A stretch of 13,570 bases of DNA from positions 1 to 13,570 of the forward strand of contig DYJV01000063.1 of assembly GCA_020722945.1 (NCBI GenBank). Reading direction: 5' to 3'. Under the pieces are notes generated by a model. The model saw only the letters and a list, made by a program, of their open reading frames with translations. It did not search any database and was not told the origin of the DNA. Source of the DNA: Candidatus Methylomirabilis sp. (lineage in GTDB: Bacteria; DYJV01). A program made the position numbers and the translations under genes. Shown here in pieces: positions 1 to 6,165 of this stretch. Positions within the stretch are counted from its first letter, which is position 1; each line of letters starts with the position of its first letter.

Positions 1-155
1 ACTAAACAGGTAGTTCCTACAGAAAAACTGTTGATAAAATTTTTGATTTCAGGAAACAGATACCCACTGCTCACTCCAACAAACATAGTCAAAAATATCC
101 ATAGTGTAAGAAATCTGTCTAAAAAACTCAATTTTTTTACAGTAGGATTGCTCAT
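1..155 (-). CDS. acr3: Acr3-type arsenite efflux transporter, N-terminal fragment
   Basis: This is the first 51 codons of a membrane protein that continues past the left edge. I translated it by hand from the ATG at 153-155. An AAGGAG ribosome site lies six bases upstream. The protein begins MSNPTVKKLSFLDRFLTLWI and continues through a hydrophobic helix to a GYLFPEI turn and an INSFSVGTT segment. This is the usual N-terminus of Acr3 (bile acid/arsenite/riboflavin transporter superfamily), which expels arsenite from the cytoplasm using the membrane potential. It lies 55 bases downstream of arsC on the same strand, as expected for the terminal pump of an ars operon. Only the N-terminus is visible, so the pore cysteine of Acr3 cannot be checked. 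Assignment to Acr3 rather than unrelated ArsB rests on the N-terminal sequence and the arsC context. Confidence 0.82.
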   Translation of the reverse strand, partial: MSNPTVKKLSFLDRFLTLWIFLTMFVGVSSGYLFPEIKNFINSFSVGTTCL

Positions 156-210
156 AAAAACTCCTTTTTAATTTTAATTCAGCTTTTTTCTGTTCTGCTT
201 TTAAGTATGC

Positions 211-666
211 TCAGTTATTAATTTGCTGTTTTGCTATTGAAGTTAAAGAGTGTGGTAGTCCAGAGACAAACTCACGTAATTCATCCCTGACCCTTCGATA
301 ATGTCTAAGTGCATCATCTTCTGTTTTTGACTCTTTTGCCAAAACCGAAGGATCGTCAAAGCCGACATGGATTTTTTTGGTTCCTGCTGGGAAAAAAGGA
401 CAAGTTTCATTGGCATGGCCGCACAAAGTGATCACATAATCAAATTGAATATCGGGTAAATCATTAACAATCTTTGACACCTGCTTACTAATATCAACCC
501 CAGCCTCACCCATTACCTTAACTGCAAATGTGTTAAGCCCGTGCTTTTCAACTCCAGCCGAATATGCCTCAATTGTATCTGATTTCAGAGCTTTTGCCCA
601 ACCTTCAGCCATTTGGCTTCGACAAGAGTTGCCTGTGCATAAAAATAAAATTTTAAGTTTTTCCAT
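211..666 (-). CDS. arsC: Arsenate reductase, thioredoxin-coupled (low-MW phosphatase fold)
   Basis: This is a 151-residue cytoplasmic enzyme that reduces arsenate to arsenite for export. The phosphatase-like P-loop CTGNSCRS starts at Cys10. Two further redox cysteines, Cys82 (TLCGHA) and Cys89 (ETCPFFP), complete the Cys10/82/89 relay of the S. aureus/B. subtilis ArsC class, which is regenerated by thioredoxin. GFDDPS and a C-terminal YRRVRDEL helix also match the family. The frame opens three codons earlier with a GTG at 675. I prefer the ATG at 666 because AAGGTG sits just upstream at good spacing and because it gives canonical cysteine numbering. It lies 11 bases after the small CPKC protein gene and upstream of acr3, in one minus-strand operon. 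The neighbouring dithiol protein could be its reductant, which is inference. Confidence 0.93.
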   Translation of the reverse strand: MEKLKILFLCTGNSCRSQMAEGWAKALKSDTIEAYSAGVEKHGLNTFAVKVMGEAGVDISKQVSKIVNDLPDIQFDYVITLCGHANETCPFFPAGTKKIHVGFDDPSVLAKESKTEDDALRHYRRVRDELREFVSGLPHSLTSIAKQQINN

Positions 667-677
667 AAATAACACCT

Positions 678-911
678 TTATTTTTTAAACCAAGATTTGA
701 CATCTTCTTTAGTAGGCACTTTTCCTACAGACTTTACCTCACCATCTATCACAACTGCTGGTGTTCCCAAAACGCCGTATGAGGTGATCTTCATTATATC
801 TGTTACCTTTTCAACATTGGCAGCTACACCTGCTTCAGCTATAACCTCTTTAACCACATTCATTGTTTGTTGACATTTAGGGCAACCAGTTCCTAATACT
901 TTAATTTCCAT
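678..911 (-). CDS. Small thioredoxin-like (redox-active disulfide) protein
   Basis: This is a 77-residue protein of the small thioredoxin-fold group often labelled redox-active disulfide protein 2. The active site GTGCPKC lies at Cys10-Cys13, immediately after the first beta strand. A cis-proline motif GTPAVVIDG follows near residues 49-57. No signal peptide is visible, so it should be cytoplasmic. An AAGGAG ribosome site lies nine bases before the ATG. Genes of this kind commonly sit beside ArsP/DUF318-type permeases in ars loci, as here, where it lies between the permease and arsC. It may recycle ArsC disulfides or deliver a thiol-bound metalloid to the permease. Neither role can be decided from sequence. 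Family assignment is firm and the function is inferred. Confidence 0.85.
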   Translation of the reverse strand: MEIKVLGTGCPKCQQTMNVVKEVIAEAGVAANVEKVTDIMKITSYGVLGTPAVVIDGEVKSVGKVPTKEDVKSWFKK

Positions 912-999
912 CTTTTTGTTCTCCTTTTTTTATATTATTTTGTTACGATTTTATAAATTGATGCTTCAAAAATTAAAAATTTTGTTCAAAAGCAATTTT

Positions 1000-2172
1000 T
1001 TAAACCACCATAGCTCCGTAAATCATCCCAGCAATGGTTGATAGTATTATTATGATGCTGATAAAAACCGAAGTTTTTTTAACACCCATAATGCTTCCAA
1101 TCACCAGCATGTTTGGCAAGGACAAAGCTGGACCAGCCAACAGCAAAGCAAGTGCTGGACCCTTTCCCATGCCTGCTCCCAACAACCCTTGGAGAATTGG
1201 CACTTCTGTGAGTGTGGCAAAATACATAAATGCACCAGAAACAGCGGCGAACAGATTAGCCCACAGGGAATTGCCACCCACAAATGATTGAATCCATTGC
1301 TCAGGTATCAAAGCAGGATGTCCCGGACGTCCCAACAGAAAACCGGATACCAACACACCACCTGCCAGCAATGGGAAAATCTGCTTCATAAACCCCCAGG
1401 TAGCATCTACCCAGTTTTTACACTCGTCTATGGTAAACCATGCTTTAAGCATTAGTGCCAAAATGATAAATAGGACGATGGCAATATACCACTTGGCAGC
1501 AAATATGGTTGCCCACAGCCCAGTCGAACCATCAGCGGGCTTGGCAAAGGCAGCAAACACTAAAATTAGCACCATAGTCAAAATATATAGACCGTCCTGT
1601 AGTAGTGTGCGCTCGTTCTTACCCTCCTCTGGCACATAAATCTGTCCAGTAGTGCGAGCAGTGTCATCTTTACGAAAGATAAATGCCATTAAAAGTCCGG
1701 TAACTACGGCAAAGACTACTGCCCCAACAGCCCGAGCTAAGCCCAATTGCCAGCCAAGTATCTTGGTAGTCAGAATGATTGCCAAAACATTGATGGCGGG
1801 ACCTGAATAGAGAAAAGCAGTGGCTGGACCAATCCCTGCCCCACGCGTATAAATACCAGCAAACAATGGCAACACTGTGCAGGAACAGACTGCCAACACT
1901 GTTCCTGAAACAGCAGCAACAGAATATGATAGAAATTTATTTGCTTGAGCACCAAAATATTTAAGAACAGAAGCTTGAGATACAAAGACAGAAATGGCAC
2001 CAGCAATGAAAAAAGCAGGTATCAAACAGGTCAGAACATGATCTTGGGCATATTCCTGAAGCATTAGAAAGGCTTCAAGCCCTGACTGGCCTATCAGCGG
2101 ATGATCCCATGGCACATAATAGGCTGCCACAAAACCTCCAATAATCAATAGTAATTTAGTGTATTCTTTCAT
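1000..2172 (-). CDS. ArsP/DUF318-family permease (organoarsenical or metal efflux)
   Basis: This is a 390-residue polytopic inner-membrane protein with about eight to ten hydrophobic segments and a charged central loop around residues 170-195. The diagnostic part is the motif CSCTVLPLFAG (Cys96, Cys98), followed by TRGAGIGPATAFLYSGPAIN. A related second-half motif FATLTEVPILQGLLGAGM precedes a GPALSLPN segment. These features place it in the pfam03773 permease family, which includes the methylarsenite exporter ArsP and Cu/Zn exporters of the SO_0444 type. It follows arsR and precedes the CPKC protein and arsC, so a role in arsenical resistance is likely. The ATG at 2172 has only a distant GGGGG stretch about 14 bases upstream. 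Substrate is uncertain. The region is markedly richer in G+C than the genes to the right, suggesting acquisition. Confidence 0.85.
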   Translation of the reverse strand: MKEYTKLLLIIGGFVAAYYVPWDHPLIGQSGLEAFLMLQEYAQDHVLTCLIPAFFIAGAISVFVSQASVLKYFGAQANKFLSYSVAAVSGTVLAVCSCTVLPLFAGIYTRGAGIGPATAFLYSGPAINVLAIILTTKILGWQLGLARAVGAVVFAVVTGLLMAFIFRKDDTARTTGQIYVPEEGKNERTLLQDGLYILTMVLILVFAAFAKPADGSTGLWATIFAAKWYIAIVLFIILALMLKAWFTIDECKNWVDATWGFMKQIFPLLAGGVLVSGFLLGRPGHPALIPEQWIQSFVGGNSLWANLFAAVSGAFMYFATLTEVPILQGLLGAGMGKGPALALLLAGPALSLPNMLVIGSIMGVKKTSVFISIIIILSTIAGMIYGAMVV

Positions 2173-2207
2173 ATTTTGTGTATTAACCCCCTTTGATATT
2201 ATTGCAT

Positions 2208-2247
2208 AACAATTAATGTAATGACGCTCATAGCATTATTAATTGTT
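2208..2247. repeat. 40-bp imperfect inverted repeat between arsR and the permease
   Basis: The outer arms are AACAATTAA (2208-2216) and TTAATTGTT (2239-2247), a perfect 9-bp match. After a two-base bulge (TG at 2217-2218), a second stem pairs TAATG (2219-2223) with CATTA (2234-2238). The loop is ten bases. No T-run follows on the minus strand, so it is a poor intrinsic terminator. It could be a second operator, an RNA-stabilising hairpin or an attenuator setting expression of the downstream genes relative to arsR. Confidence 0.55.
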
Positions 2248-2284
2248 ATTTCGCCATACATAGATATACTTAAGACAAAAAAAA

Positions 2285-2641
2285 TTAAACTCTATTACAG
2301 ATTTTTTCGCGGTTGATCTCAGGCAACTTCGCTGCCAGTGCAGCCACCTCTGGATCATCCTCAAACCAATAACGTAAATTGCCAAGCAGGTTGGCAACAT
2401 ATGGGTTTTTAGTGCCATCTGAAATTTGATAATTCACCCACTGTCCCTCTTTTGTAAAGGTAACTAAACCTGTGTCTTCTAATATTTTGAGGTGTTTGCT
2501 CACAGTGGACTGAGCAAGCCCTAAAATCTCTTTTATTTCACACACACACATCATCCGCCGCTGGAGTAGCTTAATCATTTTAACCCTATTGGGATCGGAT
2601 AGTGCTTTCATAATTTTTATAAAGTTTTTCATCTCATTCAT
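2285..2641 (-). CDS. arsR: ArsR/SmtB-family metalloid-responsive repressor
   Basis: This is a 118-residue winged-helix repressor. The N-terminal helix MKALSDPNRVKMIKLL is typical of the family. Residues 32-34 form a CVC metalloid-binding motif (MCVCEIKEIL), the alpha-3 site of arsenite-sensing ArsR proteins. The recognition helix lies at about residues 42-54 (LAQSTVSKHLKIL), followed by the wing EGQWVNYQI. A further Cys lies near the C-terminus (KICNRV). Arsenite binding would release it from the operon promoter. It is the first gene of the minus-strand ars unit, 112 bases ahead of the permease. I keep the ATG at 2641, but an in-frame ATG at 2632 is equally possible, since neither has a clear Shine-Dalgarno site. 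A consensus-like promoter ends only a few bases upstream, so the message may be nearly leaderless. Confidence 0.92.
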   Translation of the reverse strand: MNEMKNFIKIMKALSDPNRVKMIKLLQRRMMCVCEIKEILGLAQSTVSKHLKILEDTGLVTFTKEGQWVNYQISDGTKNPYVANLLGNLRYWFEDDPEVAALAAKLPEINREKICNRV

Positions 2642-2661
2642 ATATCGTCAAATAAGCATAT
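2642..2661. promoter_or_regulatory. Candidate ArsR operator
   Basis: A 20-bp imperfect dyad lies between the arsR start codon and the promoter -10 box. On the minus strand it reads ATAT, GCTTATTTGACG, ATAT, with matching ATAT ends. Its position over the -10 box and transcription start is where ArsR autorepressors normally bind. The symmetry is weak in the centre, so this is a positional inference. Confidence 0.35.
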
Positions 2662-2685
2662 ATTAAATTATAATAAGTTTGTCAA
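2657..2685 (-). promoter_or_regulatory. Sigma-70-type promoter of the ars operon
   Basis: On the minus strand a perfect TTGACA (2680-2685) is followed after exactly 17 bases by TATATG (2657-2662), a 4/6 match to the -10 consensus. Transcription should begin near 2650, leaving only about 9-18 untranslated bases before arsR. This is consistent with the lack of a Shine-Dalgarno site there. It would serve arsR and probably the four genes behind it. Confidence 0.65.
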
Positions 2686-2804
2686 GCAAATTAATTTTTC
2701 TCATTACAGTTAATCTTGTTTCACCTCTGCTATAATCTATAATTTTGTTTAAAAATGTGGTTAACTATTTTCTGACATATTGGTTGACTTTGTTAGCAAA
2801 TTTT

Positions 2805-3983
2805 TTATATTTTGGCAAGTTTTATCTTTTTTTCCAAAATAACAAACAGAAGAGCTGATATTACTGCCATTACACTTCCAAAAATAAATGGTGTGCTAAC
2901 ACCAATATAAGTCCAAAGTAATCCGGCAATAAGAGAGGCAAAAAAAGTGCAAAGACCGATTATCGTTTGATAAATGCCAAAAGCGGTGCCTGTCTTTTCT
3001 TGAGGAACTAAATTAGAAATATAAGCCTTTCCCACTCCTTCTGTTAGAGCCATATAAATTCCGTAAAGTGGGAAAAGAATCCAGAGAAGAAGAGTAACAT
3101 TTGTAAGACCAAAAAAAAGATAAATGGCGGAAAAAAGCACAAAGCCAGCCAACAGCACTTTTTTGGGTCCAATTTTATCGGAGATGATACCGGCTGGTAT
3201 TGAGAAAATGGCGTAGGTAAAATTAAAAAGAACATAAGCAAGTATAACTGATACCAATGACAAACCTAAATTTTGTGCCCGCAATATTAAAAAAGCGTCC
3301 GAACTATTACCTAATGCAAAAATAAAGCTAATAAGTAAAAAAATCTTAAAAGAAGAATCAAGATTATGCCAGCTAAAATTAAGGGTAAAAGGAAGATTTT
3401 CCTCTTTCCTCTTTTCTTTAACAAAAATAATAAGTAAGATAACACCAATGCAAGCAGGGATAAAGGCGAGAAAGAAAATCAAACGAAAATTATTATCCAA
3501 GAAATGGATTGCTAAAAGAGCAATAAGGGGACCTACTACTGCTCCCAAAGTATCAAACGCTCGATGAAAGCCAAACGATCTTCCTCGAGCAGCGTTCTCT
3601 GAGCTTTCGGCAATTAAAGCGTCTCTGGCAGAAGTGCGTATGCCTTTGCCAAAACGGTCAATAAATCGAGCAAATAAAACAAACGGCCAACTGTAAGCCA
3701 AACTTAAAATTATTTTAGAAATCGTGGAAAATGAATAACCGACAATAACAAAGGGCTTTCTTTTTCGGAATTTATCGGAAAGCACACCAGAAACAACCTT
3801 CAAGATGCTGGCAGTTGATTCAGCTATACCCTCTATCAAACCGACAACAGCCACCGGTGCTCCCAAGATACTTGTGAGAAAAATTGGAACGATGGGGTAA
3901 ATCATCTCTGAGGCCACATCATTAAAAAAACTCACTAATCCCAAGACAAATACATTTTTAGAAATGCCGAGTTTATTTTTCAT
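2805..3983 (-). CDS. Major facilitator superfamily transporter
   Basis: This is a 392-residue inner-membrane carrier with about 12 hydrophobic segments in two halves. Motif A, GVLSDKFRKRKP, lies at about residues 66-77, and its second-half copy is GIISDKIGPKK. The conserved stretch RFIDRFGKGIRTSARDAL at about residues 106-123 is typical of a drug/solute exporter-like MFS subgroup beginning FFNDVASEMIYPIVP. An ATG at 4007 is in frame, but I chose the ATG at 3983 because AGGTG lies six bases before it and the family N-terminus fits. It lies upstream of arsR on the same strand with a 163-base gap, and downstream of tRNA-Ser. It is not obviously ArsJ, since no partner GAPDH gene is present. Substrate is unknown. 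It may simply be cargo of the same island. Confidence 0.85.
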   Translation of the reverse strand: MKNKLGISKNVFVLGLVSFFNDVASEMIYPIVPIFLTSILGAPVAVVGLIEGIAESTASILKVVSGVLSDKFRKRKPFVIVGYSFSTISKIILSLAYSWPFVLFARFIDRFGKGIRTSARDALIAESSENAARGRSFGFHRAFDTLGAVVGPLIALLAIHFLDNNFRLIFFLAFIPACIGVILLIIFVKEKRKEENLPFTLNFSWHNLDSSFKIFLLISFIFALGNSSDAFLILRAQNLGLSLVSVILAYVLFNFTYAIFSIPAGIISDKIGPKKVLLAGFVLFSAIYLFFGLTNVTLLLWILFPLYGIYMALTEGVGKAYISNLVPQEKTGTAFGIYQTIIGLCTFFASLIAGLLWTYIGVSTPFIFGSVMAVISALLFVILEKKIKLAKI

Positions 3984-4117
3984 ATTTGCACCTAAAACCT
4001 GCCCCATAGTGAACGCTGTTCTAATATTGGGGGCAGTTGGTAAGATTGTGTATCAGTCCTAAAGTAGGCAGAAGGAACAAAAGCCCAAAATCTGAATTTT
4101 GAAAATTGGCTGTGTCT

Positions 4118-4135
4118 GTTCGAAAAAATTCGAAC
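4118..4135. repeat. Perfect short hairpin GTTCGAA-N4-TTCGAAC
   Basis: Two 7-base arms, GTTCGAA and TTCGAAC, flank a four-A loop on the plus strand (four T on the minus strand). It lies in the 212-base stretch between tRNA-Ser and the MFS gene. I see no convincing gene in this stretch. It may act as a terminator for the tRNA-Ser transcript, although no T-run follows, or it may be a recombination-site arm of the island. Confidence 0.45.
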
Positions 4136-4195
4136 CGATTTCGCTCAAAACTGCTAAAACTTGCGAGGTGGCCGGGATCCCCACAGAATACCAAT

Positions 4196-4286
4196 TGGCG
4201 GAGAGAGTGGGATTTGAACCCACGGAGGCTGTAACACCTCACACGCTTTCCAAGCGTGCTCCTTCAGCCAGCTCGGACATCTCTCC
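4196..4286 (-). tRNA. tRNA-Ser (anticodon GGA)
   Basis: On the minus strand a 7-bp acceptor stem pairs GGAGAGA (5' end at 4286) with TCTCTCC. The D arm is TGTCCGAGCTGGCTGA. The anticodon stem-loop CACGCTTGGAAAGCGTG has GGA at the anticodon position. A long class II variable arm follows, built around GAGGTGTTACAGCCTC. The T arm contains GGGTTCAAATCCC. The discriminator is G, and CCA is encoded (4196-4198). The long variable arm and anticodon agree on serine. It lies at the composition boundary between the ars block and the AT-rich housekeeping cluster, and its 3' end faces the ars block. Confidence 0.97.
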
Positions 4287-4300
4287 AATCTTGATTTTCT

Positions 4301-4329
4301 TTATTAACAAGGATTTGGTAGAAAGTCAA
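4301..4329 (-). promoter_or_regulatory. Promoter of tRNA-Ser
   Basis: On the minus strand TTGACT (4324-4329) is followed by a 17-base spacer and TAATAA (4301-4306). The expected start is near 4294, about eight bases before the mature tRNA 5' end. Spacing and position make it a good sigma-70-type promoter and suggest tRNA-Ser is transcribed separately from the genes upstream. Confidence 0.65.
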
Positions 4330-4372
4330 ATAAAAGTAAATCGAGGGAAAACGAGGGTAATTTGTATATTCT

Positions 4373-4400
4373 GGTAGCAAAATGCGGACACTTTGCTGCC
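4373..4400. terminator. Hairpin downstream of the unknown gene, possible terminator
   Basis: Arms GGTAGCAAA (4373-4381) and TTTGCTGCC (4392-4400) form a 9-bp stem with one non-Watson-Crick pair around a 10-base loop. It sits between the stop of the 4443-5321 gene and the tRNA-Ser promoter, where the recO-rnc operon would be expected to end. No clear T-run follows on the minus strand, so the terminator role is tentative. Confidence 0.4.
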
Positions 4401-4442
4401 ACAATGTAACTAAAATGTGTTTAAATATGACCCAAAAATATG

Positions 4443-5321
4443 TCAAGAGTTATCCTCAATCCCATCTTTTGTAAAAAATAGTTTTACACCTTCTATAAGG
4501 TTGATAAGGTGAATATTGAAATCTTTATCATCGTTTATATAGAGTTTGACTCTCCTCTCCTGAGAGTCATCTTTCTTCTTTGAAATACTTATTATGTTAC
4601 CATTTTGAAGCAAACCTTTACAGCTTATCTTGGCTGCTTCTTTATTTTCAAGTTGAAGAAGGGAGTTTATAATACCATCATCTTTAAATAGAGTCTTTGA
4701 ATCCTCTCTATTTTTGGGAACCAATTTACCTTTTAGTTCCACATAATTTTTGTTCACAATGTTTAATAATGTTTCAGCACTACTTTCTACTACTTTTACA
4801 GATGGTGCTATGTCAAAGTTGAGAAATTCGAGGCTCTCCATCTGCTCAAGTAAAGAGTGGTATGTCAGGTGAGGATTTTGTGGTTCAAATTTAAAGCTAA
4901 ATTCACTTTGGATCTCAATTATCTTTGAAATGTTATTTATAGAGGTTTTGCCTCCAAGTTTAAAGTTTGATGGATTATCTTGAACTGCAACTATTTTCAA
5001 TTCGGGAATAACTATTAGAATGTTAAATTTATCTTCATCTGCATACTCTGTAGATTCTACTACATCGCCATTTTCTATCTTAATTTTTCTCCTCTCTCTG
5101 ATATTTTTTACTACATAAAAGTAAAATCCCTCGTAACCTGATATGTCAAATTCAGTGATAGCAGTAATGTATGTATCCTCTTCTGTCCCTTTAGAACAGG
5201 CTGTAAATTTGTTGGATACCATATTTAATACATCTAACAAATAACCGGGATTTTCTGGATCTTTAAATTTTCTCGAAATAAGATATGAGAAGAAAAGGTA
5301 GGGAATAGTTTTATTTTTCAT
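4443..5321 (-). CDS. Hypothetical protein, last gene of the recO-rnc-rSAM unit
   Basis: This is a 292-residue protein that I do not recognise. It has no signal peptide or transmembrane helix and is rich in Lys, Glu, Asp, Ile and Asn, so it is probably a soluble cytoplasmic protein. The N-terminus (MKNKTIPYLFFSYLISRKFK) is followed by a segment with alternating hydrophobic strands around residues 50-120 (ITEFDISGYEGFYFYVV, NILIVIPELKIVAVQDN). A charged C-terminal part follows. I see no catalytic motif. Its ATG lies inside the end of the radical SAM gene, an 11-base overlap, and AAGGAG occurs 13 bases upstream. Expression is therefore probably coupled to that gene. It is the last gene before tRNA-Ser and the ars block. 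It could be a lineage-specific partner of the radical SAM protein, or accessory DNA gained near the tRNA. Its AT-rich composition resembles the genes to its right. Confidence 0.8.
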   Translation of the reverse strand: MKNKTIPYLFFSYLISRKFKDPENPGYLLDVLNMVSNKFTACSKGTEEDTYITAITEFDISGYEGFYFYVVKNIRERRKIKIENGDVVESTEYADEDKFNILIVIPELKIVAVQDNPSNFKLGGKTSINNISKIIEIQSEFSFKFEPQNPHLTYHSLLEQMESLEFLNFDIAPSVKVVESSAETLLNIVNKNYVELKGKLVPKNREDSKTLFKDDGIINSLLQLENKEAAKISCKGLLQNGNIISISKKKDDSQERRVKLYINDDKDFNIHLINLIEGVKLFFTKDGIEDNS

Positions 5322-6165
5322 TAAAATTTGTTATCTCCTTTTTTGAAATATTTTTTAGAACCATATCCCCAAAATTTGGAGAGTAGGGTCCAGCAACTAT
5401 ATTTTTGTATAGATTTTCAGTCATCTGTAATCCAATTCTTACTACTTCTATCCCAGACTTTAGGCAAGCATCAACTATGATAGAACTTCTTTTGACAGCT
5501 TCTTCAAGAGATATAGGTTTGAATTTGTTGTCAAGATAGCTCTGCTCAAGATCTGTCCCTTTTATAACAATAAGTGGGTAAAGCCTTATAAAGTCAGGTT
5601 TGATGATGTTTGTAAGGATGTTTAGGGTGTTTTTCAAGAGTTGATAATTTTCATCTGGTAAACCTATCATAAGTTGAACTCCGAGCTCAATATTGTTACT
5701 TTTAATTTTGTATGCTGCATCTATCACATCTTTTACAGAGTGTCCCCTTTCTAATTTATGAAGTATTTCATCATTAAGAGTTTGAGCACCTATTTCAATA
5801 GTTTTTACACTATAGCTTTTTAATATATCAAGAGTATCTTGAGTAATACAGTCAGGCCTTGTGGATAGTCTGAGAGAATCAATATCACCTTTTTCAACAA
5901 AGTGATATGCTTGATTAAGGTATTTGAGCATTAAAGTTTTATCTATACATGTAAAACTGCCACCATAAAATGATATCTGCTTAATCTTGTATTTAGAATT
6001 TATTTCCCCAAATTTATTTATTTGTGAATTGATAAAAGAGTTGCATATATCTTTTACTCTTTCAGGTGGAGTAAAATCATCAGCAATATTTCTCTGGTTG
6101 CAGAAGATACAGTTAAACTTACAACCTTTGTGAGTAATAAATATTGGAATTATAAATCTTTTCAA
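5311..6165 (-). CDS. Radical SAM protein, Elp3-like
   Basis: This is a 284-residue radical SAM enzyme that is probably cytoplasmic. The 4Fe-4S cluster motif is CKFNCIFC (Cys15, Cys19, Cys22). It is followed by the SAM-binding GGSFT segment at residues 68-72, the RLSTRPDCI strand, and EIGAQTLND plus the GHSVKDV loop. All of these recall the Elp3/HemN-like branch. The protein is short and has no acetyltransferase or other added domain. Genes like this are found next to rnc in several Gram-negative lineages, but the reaction is unknown to me. The frame opens directly after the rnc stop with a TTG at 6163-6165, and there is no in-frame ATG before the cluster motif. The TTG start is therefore the best choice. 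No Shine-Dalgarno site is seen, so re-initiation after rnc is likely. Confidence 0.85.
   Translation of the reverse strand: MKRFIIPIFITHKGCKFNCIFCNQRNIADDFTPPERVKDICNSFINSQINKFGEINSKYKIKQISFYGGSFTCIDKTLMLKYLNQAYHFVEKGDIDSLRLSTRPDCITQDTLDILKSYSVKTIEIGAQTLNDEILHKLERGHSVKDVIDAAYKIKSNNIELGVQLMIGLPDENYQLLKNTLNILTNIIKPDFIRLYPLIVIKGTDLEQSYLDNKFKPISLEEAVKRSSIIVDACLKSGIEVVRIGLQMTENLYKNIVAGPYSPNFGDMVLKNISKKEITNFNEK

Noticed and set aside
2805-3983. MFS gene as the organoarsenical exporter ArsJ
   Set aside because: ArsJ normally accompanies a glyceraldehyde-3-phosphate dehydrogenase gene, which is absent here, and I cannot recognise ArsJ-specific sequence.
4021-4242. Minus-strand 73-residue reading frame downstream of tRNA-Ser
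   Set aside because: It starts inside the tRNA T arm and variable region, has no ribosome site and shows no family resemblance.
4099-4377. Plus-strand 92-residue reading frame containing an ERVGFEPT-like stretch
   Set aside because: It runs antisense across tRNA-Ser. This peptide is a familiar false translation of tRNA genes.
5311-6165. Possible radical SAM partner of the MEMO-AMMECR1 protein
   Set aside because: The CKFNCIFC and GGSFT motifs are Elp3/HemN-like, and the gene belongs to the recO-rnc transcript, separated from the fusion gene by two tRNA genes and a promoter.
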